Positions 1-12,429 of a DNA stretch of 64,000 bases are shown piece after piece. The first letter of the stretch is position 1. Every line of letters begins with the position of its first letter. The stretch is from positions 243,501-307,500 of the forward strand of contig JAQJVL010000667.1 of assembly GCA_035578905.1 (NCBI GenBank), in the 5' to 3' direction. This DNA is from Stictocephala bisonia (taxonomy: Eukaryota > Arthropoda > Insecta > Hemiptera > Membracidae). A program made the position numbers and the translations under genes. The notes under the pieces are model-generated. The model ran no database searches and had not been told where the DNA came from. It was given only the letters and a program-made list of their open reading frames with translations.

Positions 1-889
1 CCAGTAAAGATAATATTTAGTGTGCTTCAAAAATGTCAAATAAATGATTGAATCAAATTAAATTAATTTCTTAGCGTAATTGTTACTCCAAACAAATATT
101 CGTTGATGGATCATTACATAATTAATTAATTTGGGCGGTGAAAATCTATTTTATGATGGATAGAGGGAAGAATCTATAATACTTCCACTTGTATGTAATT
201 TTTTAAATTAGTATTATAGATACTAAAGATTTAGCTGAATGGGGCTAATATTTAGATTCTAATTTTTAATTTATTATTAAAACGTTTTATTCAATAAGTT
301 ATTTTTTATTTTGTTGGGTTGAACAAAGTCTTTAGAGTTCTAAAAGACTTTTATTAAAAGACGGTTCAAGTTTTAATTTCTTATAGTTAGTACAATTACC
401 TTTTTGGTGATGCCTTTTGATCCTGCAGGATTTTGTGCAATCAGATGCGCATTTCAGCACTAGTGTCTAAAATGCTCAGTGATACTAAAAACTGAGTAAT
501 ATTTATTTACACTATATACAGTTCTTACATGGGCAATGCACTTCGCTACGCTATGGCGTCTTGTAATTATTATCAGATTTCATTTTTTAACTGTCTCAGG
601 TTATGGTAGTAATATAATATGCTTTTATAATTGGTTTTCTTATATATTGTTGAAATATTTTTTAAACGTAATAAAAAAAATTTGCTCTTATCGCAAATTC
701 TTGAATTACGTAGATTTTGAGAATGCTCCGGCCAATGTCGTGATAATATAGGTCAACCGTAACCATAGCAACGCCTTTAAGACTTCATTCTTGCCACGTT
801 TCAGTTCTTAGTGCACCTATTTCCTAACCTACCTGATTGATATTGTGAATCAGAACGTGAGTTAGCATGTTATAATCTTTGACTTTCTT
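1..889 (+). repeat. Dispersed repeat family A, copy 1 (cut by window edge)
   Basis: This stretch is matched almost base for base, with small indels, by 11323-12209 in the same orientation. Similarity begins at the first base of the window, so the left end is probably outside it. It stops near 'gactttctt' at about 889. No open frame is shared by both copies. No terminal inverted repeats or target duplications can be judged because one end is missing. It is either an unclassified transposable element or a segmental duplication. Confidence 0.75.
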
Positions 890-1398
890 ATTGCTTATAT
901 TGTTTTACATTTTTGTTTCCAATTGTTTGTAGATAGTCTTAGTGTATTATTGAACCAAGTTAAATCATCCCCTTCAAGTGGTTTCCTTATACCTTAACAA
1001 GTAATTGTTGTGTTTGTTGTTTATCAAATGCAGTGTGACAACACAATGTCTCATAGCTTATAATTTATAGTTAAGGTTAATTAATTAATTTTATTATTTT
1101 GTAAAAGTGGATAATGTGGTCAGTTTAACTCTTGTTTTTATTTTTACGAATTTATTACAGGAATATTTTAACGAGAAATAAATTTATTGATTAATGTAAT
1201 GTAGTGAGATTCATTTGATAAAGTAAAGTAAATTGAAACTAAGAACAAATTTACGAAATAGTAAATGTTGACAGGAACCTTTGAAAATATTAATTATTGG
1301 TATAATGTTATAGACATGTTTTAATATAGAAAGCTAAAACCAATAAAAATATGCGTCAAGAAATATTATTTAAATTATATCAAACTATTGAGAATATG
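890..1398. other. AT-rich DNA, no feature seen
   Basis: Plain AT-rich sequence. I see no open frame of note, no repeat shared with the rest of the window and no splice-like exon. Confidence 0.5.
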
Positions 1399-1445
1399 AT
1401 GGAAATTATTGGCGATAGGTTCCATCCTCGATGCTCTTAATTCCG

Positions 1446-1494
<49 letters not shown>

Positions 1495-1841
1495 GACACG
1501 GCGTCCGCTCAATGGTTGCCATCGACGTGGACACTACTAGAGAAGTCTGGGGTGTCCATGTTGGATGGTAGGCAAGGTTCAGGTGTTTTGTAAGGGAAGA
1601 GAACTGAGTGACAGACTTGTCAGTTAGCTGAAAATCAGACCAACACTTCTTGGTTCGGATTCCACGTAAAGCTGTAGGTCCCATAGTTGCCCTGGTTATT
1701 GGTATATTAATTAATAGTCCTTTATGAGCTAAGTCAAACTCATATAGTAACAGTGACTACATTAGTTCATCTTCACTCATCACACTCATTCAAAATTCAT
1801 GTTTACCCAAATCTTTTCGATCGCCGTCTTAACAATAAATA
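1399..1841 (+). repeat. Dispersed repeat family B, copy 1, interrupted by poly(A)
   Basis: Related copies lie at 28530-28900 (minus), 55063-55425 (plus) and 58851-59162 (minus), with a 3'-end fragment at 15569-15656. Shared landmarks in order: 'ggcgatagg', 'ctcaatggttgcc', 'gacactacta', a T-arm-like stretch 'ggttcggattcc' at 1652-1663 flanked by a short 'cgtgg/ccacg'-type stem in other copies, 'attaattaatag', and a 3' end with 'cactcat' and 'gccgtctta'. The T-arm-like box and the shared 3' domain with the SINEs at 12.2 kb suggest a SINE-like or LINE-3'-derived family. That class is an inference. Confidence 0.7.
1449..1492 (+). repeat. Poly(A) tract, 44 A's
   Basis: An uninterrupted run of 44 A's sits inside family B copy 1. 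Other family members have unique sequence here and no A run. It makes a poly-Phe stretch in the minus-strand open frame 1406-1684, which is therefore not a gene. It could be a microsatellite expansion, a retrotransposed tail or an assembly artefact. Confidence 0.9.
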
Positions 1842-4052
1842 GAATAAAAATGAGGCTGCTTATTTTGTTAAATGCTATAGACAATAGGGTACATTCTAAT
1901 AATAAGAATTGGAGAGCATTGTTCCATTGGCGTCTTTATTTACAACCTCGTAAACCAAGTCTGTACAAAAGACAATACATGTTTTAACTGTGATTCATTG
2001 GATTGTTATGGTTTATTGGATAAATACTGGAAGGAATTTATTCCTCCAATTTTATAACATTGTACAGTTCATAACAAACATTGTGATTAAGGATGATATT
2101 AATTTAAGATTTCCACTTATTTTTTAACAATATTTAAAAAATACTCTAAATATCTCTAATTTTTATGTTTGTTACATGAAATTTATATACAGTCAGTTAC
2201 AAATAGTAAATTATGAAAACTATCAATACTCAAGATTACAATTTGTAATATTAATGAAATATACAAAGTTGGCATCGTCCGAAATGAATCAACGAGAAGA
2301 CAACAACCTAATATTATCAAAATTCATTATTTCTTAAATTTAGCTGAATTAATAGTTTTAACTATTCAATTTTAGTTTATATATTACATTTATGTTACAC
2401 ACGTATATTTTAAAAAATTTTACTACATTCACGTAATTTCCGAAAATATATTCTTCTTTGTTGGTGTAATGTAATATTATACTTAAATAAATTGTGTTGT
2501 AGATTCTGTGTAAAACGGAAATAGTTTTACACTCATGAAATCAAAATATCCCTTGAGATAAAAGTATTCTGCTTATTTGAATGTAATAAATTAAAATAAA
2601 GTAGGTTTTTTATGGAAGATTTTGTATATAACATGAACTTACATAATTTTTCGGCATTTTATACTACTATAATGAAATGATTAGAAAATTATATTTAATA
2701 GAAAGAAAAAAAAGAAAATCCGGACATTGATTGATATAATTTTGAGATCTATTGATTATTACAGTCTGTATACAACTTTTATGCCAGATGGTCGGCGAAA
2801 TGAAATGCAAATTTTCTTTATTTGGCGGAGTTATTACTATTAAGTCCTCTCTTCCACTCAACCTTATAGTGCGTTGGGGTGACTTATGACTTATAGACGA
2901 CAACACATTTTACTATGACCGCAAATATTTGGTGTGGGTCAACACGGATATCAGCTTCTTGCTATTTTAAATTTTAAGGGTGTTCGTCTAGACGCCGGGT
3001 TGAGCGCTCCAGAGAATTTAGTTCTAAATTTCACCACACTGTCTCTAAGAGTATCAATAAGCCTGCCTCACTAACACATATACAACATATTTCCCTCCCT
3101 CTCCCTTCCTCACTGTCTCCATCTGCCCTACTCTCCACAAAAGTACATGGTTCTAATTTATGTTAAACTCAAGTAATAAAATTTGTATTTATTTGATTAA
3201 TAAAATCTAATATTTCACCCTAAGATGTGTGTAAAAATATCATTCAAAATGTGTACAGATGCCATTTATAGAAAAATAACACTTACAAAAACTTTTGATT
3301 AAATTTCAACAATACACTAGACTAGTTATTACCTTTTTTCCACTATATTTTAAAGATATTCATAAAAAATATCCCAATAACTCAAAAACCTTGAACTTGT
3401 ATAGCCCGTTAAAGTTATATCCAAACTTATAAGGTTCAAAATATCTTTTAATTTTTAAAACTGTTAGTTTCCTCAAAATATAAATTTTGAACAGGCAATG
3501 TTTGAGACCTTGCATGGACACTAGTTTATTAATCTATGACATTTATTTCAGAATAACACCTAAAGTGACGAAGTATCAGCTGGTTTTTATCCATTGTTGG
3601 TAAATTCAAGCTGATTAATAAAGAGACGAAAAAATAAAATTTCAAATGTAAAATTCTACACAATTCAGACTGAGATAAGTGTGTACTTACAGCAAGTTCT
3701 TCATCAAAACGATTTTAAATTCTAAAGATTGTAAATCTTTGCATACCTTTACTTTGTACGTTTTTTTTTTTGTTAAGCAGCTTAAATGTATCAACAATGA
3801 ATAACAGTCTCAAGATTATTTTTAGTTTTAAATGTTACATTGAAATAAATGTCATATGTTAATAAATTAGTATTCATGCAAGTTCTTCAACATTATATAT
3901 TTTTTTTAATTTAAATTTTGAGAAAAATACACGTTTGAAAAATTAACCCATTGGATAGAAAATGTAACGGAGCAGAAAAATATTTTTAATACATTTTTGA
4001 AAAATTTAATTTACACTTTTGAGTTAGTTAAATAAGAACTAATATTTGCACA
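1842..4052. other. AT-rich DNA with a CT-rich patch; no supported gene
   Basis: Mostly AT-rich. A pyrimidine-rich patch occurs at about 3090-3140. A 79-codon minus-strand open frame (2667-2906) is the only one of note. It has no recognisable domain and I do not call it a gene. Confidence 0.45.
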
Positions 4053-4220
4053 GTTTTCATCTTAATCTGCTGCAGGCATACAATCCTGCAGCAGATTAAG
4101 ATGAAAACTTGACATGTTTTGTCAAGTTGTTGTTCGTGTCAAGAATTGTTATGTAATAATAATAGGGTTATTATTATTACATAACAATTCTATTATTATT
4201 ATGTAATAATAATAGAATTG
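4053..4220. repeat. Cluster of four perfect inverted repeats (palindrome cluster)
   Basis: Four hairpin-forming inverted repeats follow one another. Arms 4053-4076 and 4085-4108 are a perfect 24-bp match with an 8-nt spacer. Arms 4106-4114 and 4120-4128 match over 9 bp with a 5-nt loop. Arms 4142-4164 and 4169-4191 match perfectly over 23 bp with a 4-nt loop. Arms 4185-4201 and 4204-4220 match over 17 bp with a 2-nt spacer. Adjacent hairpins share bases. No coding frame is involved. Confidence 0.9.
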
Positions 4221-5034
4221 TTTCACACCAACTGTTATTATTCTCAAAACACTCGTTATAGTCATTCCAATAGAGAGGTAAATTAACATTTTAATATGGT
4301 CCTGAATAAAACATGAGTTAAAAAGCAAACGTGGTTTTATTTTAAAATGAAATAACTCTATACTCTGGTAATTGGTATGGAATTATTCCCTAATGTTCTG
4401 TTTGTAAAAACCTATAATACTGTTTGGAAACAACATTTCTATACTATTTTGTCAAATTTATTTATTTTACTAAGCTTTCGCGTTAATGTATAGTATGAAA
4501 CAAAACGTATTAAAAACTATATATTATAAAGTGATTTGTAATATATTTTATAAAATGTTAAAAATTTAACATCGTTATTCATTTATAATCAATAATATTC
4601 CTTAGTATGCTAAGTTACAATTTAAATCAACGCTACATTATAGAATTTAATTATTTTACAATCTTTTTTTACTGTTAAATTTTTCTCTAGAAAAAATCTT
4701 AAGGCAAAAATAAAACTAGGATTTGTAGATTACATAGGATTGGGTATCAGTGTTCGTTGTAGAATATTTGTTGTGTGTACAATTGATGAAGTCAAATAAC
4801 GTAATATTAAAAAAAATTAATAAATATCAAATAAAAAGAGAAAATAGAATTATTCCATATTAAATAGTATATGTTTTGTCCATTTAATCAAATTTGTCAA
4901 AGCATTATCCATTTAAGTAATACATTAATTTACTCAAATCAAAATATACGTTACTATTTTAAAAATGGTAAAGCTAAAGTATTTCAAAATATTAATAATA
5001 CAACTCTTCGGATACTTCATAGCCGGAATTCCCT
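4221..5034. other. AT-rich DNA, no feature seen
   Basis: Low-complexity AT-rich sequence. Nothing recognised. Confidence 0.5.
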
Positions 5035-5590
5035 AGAACTAAGGCCCTCCTTCCCAATTCCTGGAGTAACTACTAAGGAACGTGCCTCTTTAACTATCGA
5101 GGTAGGGGTTCGATCCCGACCCACATACCTCTAAGAAGATTACATATGATGATGCCTCAGCTAGCCAAATTTCTGATATCAGGGCAACGGAAACTGTCCA
5201 TCAGGACACACGACGTAAGAGTCGTAGCACCCCGAACCGCGTCTGGCTTGACTCTCGCGGGCAGAAACGTGGGGCATTGCTCAGGCGCTCACACAAGTTG
5301 TCCGGTATGTGGGAGTGGTGATACACCCTTACAATCTATAGGCTACCCCATCATCATCCCTGCAGCCAGACGCTGGGTAACGAGCAACGGGTGCCAAGTT
5401 GTAAGGGCTTATGTAGAGCGTGTTCTCGTACTCTGGCAGTGGGTCGTGATTACCCCGGGACTTCTGCAGCACGCTGTCTGTGGAGGGGGCTCTGACCTGC
5501 CCCATCACAGTACTAGTGTTGGGATGAAGGATATGCCACAGGGCACCTTTGAGTTCCATATATTCCAGGTCTTGGAGATGGTTAGTTATA
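5035..5590 (+). mobile_element. GC-rich island with a tRNA-like head, probable SINE
   Basis: About 550 bp that is far richer in GC than either flank. Near its left end, 5095-5125 reads like a tRNA anticodon arm plus T-arm: 'cctc...gagg' pairing followed by 'ggggttcgatccc', a close match to the pol III B box. The A-box side is degenerate. Downstream, 5146-5601 is open for 151 codons on the plus strand, but the protein matches no family I know and the open frame is expected from low stop density in GC-rich DNA. The best reading is a tRNA-derived SINE or other short nonautonomous element. A domesticated or host coding exon is less likely. Confidence 0.45.
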
Positions 5591-5842
5591 AAATTATATA
5601 GAATTCGTATCCAACCATTTATTATCGGATTTGATAATTATATAAATGAGGTAATATGTCTAAGGATATTTATTATAATGGTAATGTTATGAGATATTAT
5701 GAGGGTTAATATAAAATAAATTATGTTATTTTGGATATTATAAGGTATATATTGTTATGATATGATATATGGGATTATATTGTTCAAAGATATGGATGTA
5801 CATAAACCTCATAATAGGTTCTTCTTATATTATTAAAAAATC

Positions 5843-6036
5843 TTCAACAAACCTACGTTTATTATAATTTTATTGCAAAACTTATTTCGCAGCTTCAACA
5901 CATTTTTCCTTTGTTTTTTGTTTTCCTATAGATAAATTATCAATAAATGATATGGCTAAAATAAAACAAATACTTTCAGTATCAGTTTTAATTTATGAAA
6001 CATTAAATACTGTAAGCTACAAATTTATTTTCATTT
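5843..6036 (+). repeat. Short direct duplication, copy 1
   Basis: Matches 6589-6790 in the same orientation, with several indels. Landmarks are 'cctacgtttatta', 'cttcaacacattttt' and 'aattatcaataaat'. It is a local duplication with a spacing of about 745 bp and has no coding content. Confidence 0.65.
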
Positions 6037-6588
6037 ATCTTTAATTTCTCAAACATATGAACAAATAATAAATCTTACAATTTTTTTTCTGTAATAACAT
6101 TTAATTGATGTTCAAATAAAATAGTATTTGTTAGACAAAATAAAAATATTACTTATTGTCAAATACTTTATTTAAAATTAAAACCAAATTAAAAACTTTT
6201 ACTCAAACAGTGGAAGAAAATAAAAAAATTACTTTTTATATATTAAATTTCTCCTTAATATTTCAGATTATTTTTTCATGATTATAATTCTTTTCTGTGA
6301 TTACTGTTATTTATATGAATCTGGTTCAGAAATCTGTAAAAATAGTAAATAATCAATAGTTATTTTGATTTAAAACATTTAATTTTTTTATTAATAAATG
6401 CTGACTTGTCGCTAGAAGAACAATAAAACTAGCAAATATTTTCTAGGTTTTGGTGTGAACAGCTAAAGGGGATGGAACAAAACTAACAACAAGAAACTAA
6501 AAAGATAAACAGAGTTGAACTTACGTTGCTTCCAGAGCAGTAGCGTGAAAACAAAGGGCCGCCAGACCCTTAGTTGTCACTCACACTG
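6037..6588. other. Spacer between duplication copies
   Basis: AT-rich DNA. The last roughly 60 bases before copy 2 are GC-richer ('gggccgccagaccc'). No gene recognised. Confidence 0.4.
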
Positions 6589-6790
6589 TTGAACAGACCT
6601 ACGTTTATTACAATCTTATTGTAAAACGTTTTTGGCTTCAACACATTTTTTGTTTGTTTGAGATACGGGGACTATAGATGAATTAAATTATCAATAAATA
6701 ACATGGATAAAAATACAAAAATACTATTAGTTTTAATATACTAAAAAATATATATTTATATTCACTAATAATGATTTCTTTTTTAATGAG
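6589..6790 (+). repeat. Short direct duplication, copy 2
   Basis: Diverged partner of 5843-6036. The same landmark words occur in the same order. Confidence 0.65.
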
Positions 6791-6984
6791 AGGTTGACCT
6801 CATTCTTAACCTTACTCTGCCCATTCTTCATAGACTATGAATCTGTGCGAGGAACTTATTCAGACAAGATAAGGGGCGAACCAATACAGCATATACAGAT
6901 TAGCCAATCTCTACAAAATGTTTTCACTTTTTTGAAATTAAGGCCGACAATAGTCGGAATACCTAACAAAATGAAAATTAATTA

Positions 6985-7131
6985 GGTACACCCCAGCCAT
7001 ACATGTACATTGGTATTGACCCACCCGCTCACCCATACACGTACAGTAGTATTGATTGACCCACCCACCCAACCATACACGTACAATGGTACTGACCCAC
7101 CCGCCCACCCATGCACGTACAATACATTATT
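6985..7131 (+). repeat. 36-bp minisatellite family, short array (about 4 units)
   Basis: About four diverged units of the family that forms the large array at 20.6-23.2 kb. Each carries 'acacgtac', 'ggtattgac' and 'cccacccgc' type blocks. One unit has a small internal insertion. Confidence 0.85.
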
Positions 7132-7395
7132 TTATGGGCAATAAATATACAAAAACAGCTCTAAAAATTTTGATTAAAGGTTTAGGAAATATGTGAATTA
7201 CAATTTTAAATATTTTTGTAAAAACGGCATGTCTCTAACTTGACTTGTTTTTAGTTATAAAAAAAAACATGTTTGGGAATCAAACTGGTAATTTTTAAAG
7301 TTTTGATTTTTTTAGTATTTAGTATGGGAGAAAACTGTTGCCAATTCTTTGGAACCATTTATTCAATATTCCATTAAAATACTAACCCATACTAG
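7132..7395 (+). repeat. Dispersed repeat family C, 3' fragment
   Basis: Matches the 3' part of 28925-29465 and, reversed, 41135-41665. Shared words include 'gggaatcaaactggtaattt' and 'ttggaaccattta'. It abuts the 36-bp minisatellite directly. Confidence 0.7.
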
Positions 7396-10300
7396 ATTTA
7401 GAGTGTTTCAATTGATCACTTGGGGCCCAAGATCTAGGAGTTAACTTCAACTTTTTAAGTAGGATCGTGGTAATATGAATTTCATTTAACTTCATGATTA
7501 TTATTAACACTGCCAGTACAGCTTAACACTATCACTCATCACAATAATAATGTTGTTATATCTTTACAATATTTGTAAAGTGGTTTATGTCCTATGATCA
7601 CCAAAGCCTTCCTCATTCCTACAGTTATGTTTAGGAGTAAATTTGTAGTATTTATTTGACTAGTGACTACTATTTAAACTAAACAATCATCTAGATCTCA
7701 ATAACGTTCTAAAAATAGTATTTTGTATTTTTTTTACGACTACAGCCTTAAACGTAAGCACATTGTTATATTACAATTATATAACAGCATTGTAAATACG
7801 TTGGAGTAAATTCGCCTCATGAAATGAATTTCTCAAGATGATGCACCGTTTGGACGTGTACGGGGAGTTATTACGTTTCTTGGCTAAGGTATAAACAGCG
7901 CCATTTGTTTCCAACTGAGTAAAGGGAGAGAATTCTTTTCCCAACTCTCCAAAGTAAAGAAAGTTGTTCAACAATTGAAGGTTTTCTTCATGATCATTTA
8001 AATGTTTTTTACCTTTTTTCTGTAAAAAAACGCTAAAGTATAAAAATTAGTACATAGATATAAAAAATCAGTATTAAATTCTTCATGATAAATTGGCTTG
8101 ATGTAAGGTAAAAATTATTCTTCTTAAAATAAAGGATATTTTAAAATTAAATCGTTTTGTTATTTTCCGGGTAGATTGATTTAATTTTATAAACTTGTAC
8201 TTAATGAAAGCTTAATGCGATAAGGAATCACCGAAAAAGTCTCAACTCATGAAAAAATATTTATAATTTTTGTTCTTTATAAATATTTTAGTTCTTCAAT
8301 TATATGTGATTACACAAACAACAGTTGAGAAAATATTTATTATATTTATAATTGGAAATTAAAAAAGACAAGATTTCATACAATTAATGGTAATAACAGA
8401 TTTTTGCTGTTCTTACCATTCCAAGAACAGACAAGTAAAAATAAAAATCTACCAAGTATTGACGTCAGTTATTTTATTTATTAGTTAAATTTGTACATTT
8501 AATTTATAATGATAATAACTATACCACAAGTAAACTTATAATTCGGTAGGCTTTAATTTGTGTAAATTGCATTTATGGTCTTAAAACGAATCAGTGTTTG
8601 TTCTAAAACATTATTGTAAAATAAAAATCTATGTTGTATGGAGTTTGATAGACTTTCAGTGATAATAGAAGTGGTCTGGATTCTGAGATTATTTTCAGAT
8701 GGTAAAATATTTACCTCTGTTTTATTCAGCTACCAATCTTTCGTTAGTACAGCACCACCGGTTTAATCTGCAGTACAAATATTAATTTAATCAGCGTCTA
8801 CTTGAGTGACACATCCCTAATAATAATTATTTCAATATACAGAGAAACTTTAAAATAAAATTCTCTACTGAGGGACACCACTATCCCACCCCCCCTTAGT
8901 CTTTGGAAAGGTGGTAGCGGTCGTTAAGCTGGTAGGTGAAAGTAAAATAAGGTTGGCAACACAACCCCTCCATGATATCCGTAGGTGGTTCAAGCTCTTA
9001 ATCATGAGGTATACTTGTGAAAGAATATGAACTTTTGCGTGTCAAGTGAAGCCCAAGAAAATGCACCTAAAGAGGAAGGACATCCTTATAAACCGGTAGT
9101 GATGTAATAACGGAATAAAAAAAGAAGTAACTATTTTCAAATAAGTAAATATGTATGAAACGCAAAAAAGTGGCTTTTATTTGTATGCCTTAACTTGATT
9201 CCAATTGAAATTTGAAATTGTAATCCTTCTTAATAATATTTTATTTCAAAATATATTTTTGGAATATTTTTGATAATTTATGTGTCATAAAATTTTTAAA
9301 ATAAAGTGTTTTATAGAGTGATAAGTAATTTAATAATTTTATAATACTTTCTATTTAAAATTAGTGTCAAAATTATGATATACAATTTTTAAATTCTGTA
9401 TCTGTATGATTAATTTTATTACGGTTTAGATAAAATATAATGACCATATTCACTGTAGTCCTATTACTTAAATTCAGTATAAAAAATATTGGGTAAATCT
9501 GGCAACGAGGTGCGTCACTTGTGACTGACAATACCTGCAATATGATTCAAGCCATTCATCAGTGATCTTCAAGAATTATTTGGAAACCTGTTGGGCTAAC
9601 TTTTTTATTTTTTAAATTATATGATTGTTTTATACTAGTTACCTAGAAAAGCATAATTAGGAAATATTACTTTTATAGGTAATATTATTTTCGAGTTGCT
9701 TAATATTTATCACTAGCAAATAAAACATAATATATTAACACTAATTTGAAACAATTTTGCCACATTTTATTCCTCAATTTTATCCTGCGATTGATAATTT
9801 AAAAAATAAATAAATACGACGAATATAATATGAAATCCAAACACAATACTAATGCTTATCAAATTACTACTTTGAAAAATATTTTTCACATTTTCTGTAC
9901 ATAAGATGTTTATCTTTAAATTACCATGAGATAGAATATTTCATCTAGTAATCAGTTAAATAAATCAGATATACTTAAATAAAAAACTCACCTTATTCCT
10001 TGTCTAATCATCAAATTAGTAATCGTGACAATTTTTAAATTAATATAAGCTTATAATTAGTTAGTATTTATAAAATGATAGCCTTTTCATTGAATATGTC
10101 AAGTTTTAAAAGTTTCCTTTCAGTCAAACCGTTGTTTACACGAAAGTTGAGTTACGCAATACTAATTACCTAAACATTTTATGAATGTTAAACTAACATT
10201 TTATGAATGTTAAACTAAGCTATTACTTTCCAGAATAACATATGTAAAACTTATTAAAAATAAAGTACATATTACCGTTTCAAGTTTCACTTTAAACTAT

Positions 10301-10655
10301 AAAAGTACTAAAACAGAATACACTGAACTAACAATTACAACTAACGCCATTGTTTTAAATTAATAAACAGTTTATGTATAAAGGTATAACGTAATAATAC
10401 AGTAAAATATTTTTTCTACGATAACTAAAAAAAGTAAGTCGGCGTTGGCTATTGCCTTAAATTGAATTGGAAAATACCAAATCTATTCATTGTTCCTTTT
10501 ATGGTTGAATAATTAGTTCATACGTTTTTTTAATTAATATAACATTAATAATATTTTATATTGTTTTTATCCTTAAATAAATATACACTTGAAGGATATA
10601 CTTATTTACTCTTAAGACTTTGCTTACGAAACATGGGGACTTTGAACGAGTGGAG
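7396..10655. other. AT-rich DNA, no supported gene
   Basis: Three kilobases without a recognisable gene. The stretch 8875-9075 is GC-richer but has no convincing frame or splice borders. A 22-bp direct duplication ('attttatgaatgttaaacta') lies at about 10177-10220. Confidence 0.45.
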
Positions 10656-10733
10656 AGCGTAGTCATTGTTACAAACTAAGGCCGACTATTCCTTAGAAAG
10701 AATAATTAATTAATAGTCCAACAATAAATGAAC
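10656..10733 (-). mobile_element. SINE 3' fragment (family of 12231-12588)
   Basis: Read on the minus strand this matches the tail of the SINE copies at 12.2-12.6 kb. Shared words are 'attaattaatta', 'ctaaggaatagtcggcctt' and 'acaatgactac'. The tRNA-like head is missing, so it is a 5'-truncated copy. Confidence 0.65.
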
Positions 10734-11322
10734 CCTTATTAAAATATATAATATATTGTATTTAAAATTTCAATATTATTTTTGTAAATATGATATACAT
10801 TGAAAATATTACTCAAAGGGAATCATAAACCTTTTCAAATATCCATTTTCAATTATTGTTAGATGTGAAAAAATTATAAATTGGAGCAAGTCACATTGAA
10901 GCTTTCTTACGTTGTGAATTACGTTGTTTAAAATAAACTGAATATAAAACATTCATTTTTTTAACACAAGTATATTCTCTTAGTAACATGTTTTATTTGT
11001 AATGCCATTGCTGGAGGGGATATATTGTTTATATAGCATGTGGTGTTTAGATAAAGCTATTGATTTAGTTGATTCTGACAATATTATGTTAACCACCCAT
11101 TAGATACTGTAATGTAAACAGGGAAATACCACTGCGGTTAATTAGTAATATTGTACTGTAACAAACATTTATTTTTTAGTTCATTTTAAGATAAGTAGTT
11201 TGTTCTAGGTAGACTACAAAAAAATAAAGAAATAAAAATAAAAAATAAAAACTGACACCTTGTTTTAATGTTCTTCCTGTTTCAGTTGTTATGTGTGCTC
11301 CTTTGATAAAGCATCAATCATA
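10734..11322. other. AT-rich DNA, no feature seen
   Basis: No gene or repeat recognised before the start of family A copy 2. Confidence 0.45.
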
Positions 11323-12209
11323 CCAGTAGAAGATAATCTTTAGTGTGCTTCAAAAATGTCAAATAAATGATTGAATCAAATTAAATTAATTTCTTAGTGT
11401 AATTATTTCTCCAAACAAATATTCATTGATGGATCATTACATAATTAATTAATTTGGGTAGTGAAAATCTATTTTATGATGGATAGAGGGAAGAATCTAT
11501 AATACTTCCACTTTGTATGTAATTTTTTTAATTACTTTTTTAATACTAAAGATTTAGCTGAATGGGGCTAATATTTAGATTCTAATTTTTAATTTATTAT
11601 TAAAACGTTTTATTCAATAAGTTATTTTTTTTTTTGTGGGGTTGAACATTAGCTTTAGTGTTCTAAAAGACTTTTATTAAAAGACGGTTCAAGATTTAAT
11701 GTCTTATAATTAGTACAATTACCTTTTGGTGATACCTTTTGATCCTGCAGGATTTTGTGCAATCAGATGCGCATTTCACCACTAGTATCTAAAATGCTCA
11801 GTGATATTAAAAACTAAGTAATATTTATTTACACTATATTCAGTTCTTACAGCACTTCGCTACGCTATGGCGTCTTGTAATTATTGTCAGATTTTATTTT
11901 GTAACTGTCTTAGGTTATTGTAGCAATATAATATGCTTTTATAAATAGTTTTCTTATATATTGTTGAAGTATTTTTTAAACGTAATACAAATAAAAAAGA
12001 AAGAAATTTGCTCTTATCGCAAATTCTTGAACTACGTAGATTTTGAGAATGCTCCGGCCAATGTCGTGATAATATAGGTCAGCCGTAACCATAGCAACGC
12101 CTTTACGACTTCATTCTTGCCACGTTTCAGTTCTAGTGTTTCATAACATACCTGATTGATATTGTGAATCTGAACGTGAGTAAGCATGTGTTAATCTTTG
12201 ACTTTCTTT
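11323..12209 (+). repeat. Dispersed repeat family A, copy 2
   Basis: High-similarity partner of 1-889 in direct orientation. Similarity begins at 'ccagta' and fades just before the SINE that starts at 12231. Small indels distinguish the copies, for example loss of a few bases around 11850. Here the left boundary is inside the window, but no clear terminal repeat or target duplication is visible. Confidence 0.75.
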
Positions 12210-12230
12210 TAATTGTTAATTGTGTTAATT

Positions 12231-12420
12231 GGTCGGTAGCGTAGTTGGTTCAATCCCAGCCAGCTTCATGTTCTAAAGGTTCTCAGTTCGATCCCAATCA
12301 GAGTCAATACATTTTGAGAAGGATCAGCTGATAACCACCGGCTGTTCATTTGTCATTGGGCTATTAATTAATGACACTTTCTAAGGAATAGTCGGCCTTA
12401 GTTTGTAACAATGACTACAT
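12231..12420 (+). mobile_element. tRNA-derived SINE, plus-strand copy
   Basis: The head carries a pol III A box ('tagcgtagttgg', 12237-12248) and a B box ('agttcgatcc', 12285-12294). Their spacing is normal for a tRNA-derived promoter. The body continues through 'ggatcagctgataaccacc' and 'attaattaat' to 'caatgactacattc'. It forms the left arm of a large inverted repeat with 12430-12588. The 3' domain resembles that of repeat family B, which suggests modular SINEs sharing a tail. Confidence 0.75.
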
Positions 12421-12429
12421 TCGTTAAGA

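Noticed and set aside
2667..2906. 79-codon minus-strand frame starting with ATG
   Set aside because: No domain recognised, AT-rich codons in its second half, and no supporting splice or promoter signal.
5095..5130. Functional tRNA gene
   Set aside because: Only anticodon-arm-like and T-arm-like parts are present. The acceptor stem and D-arm do not pair convincingly. A SINE head is more likely.
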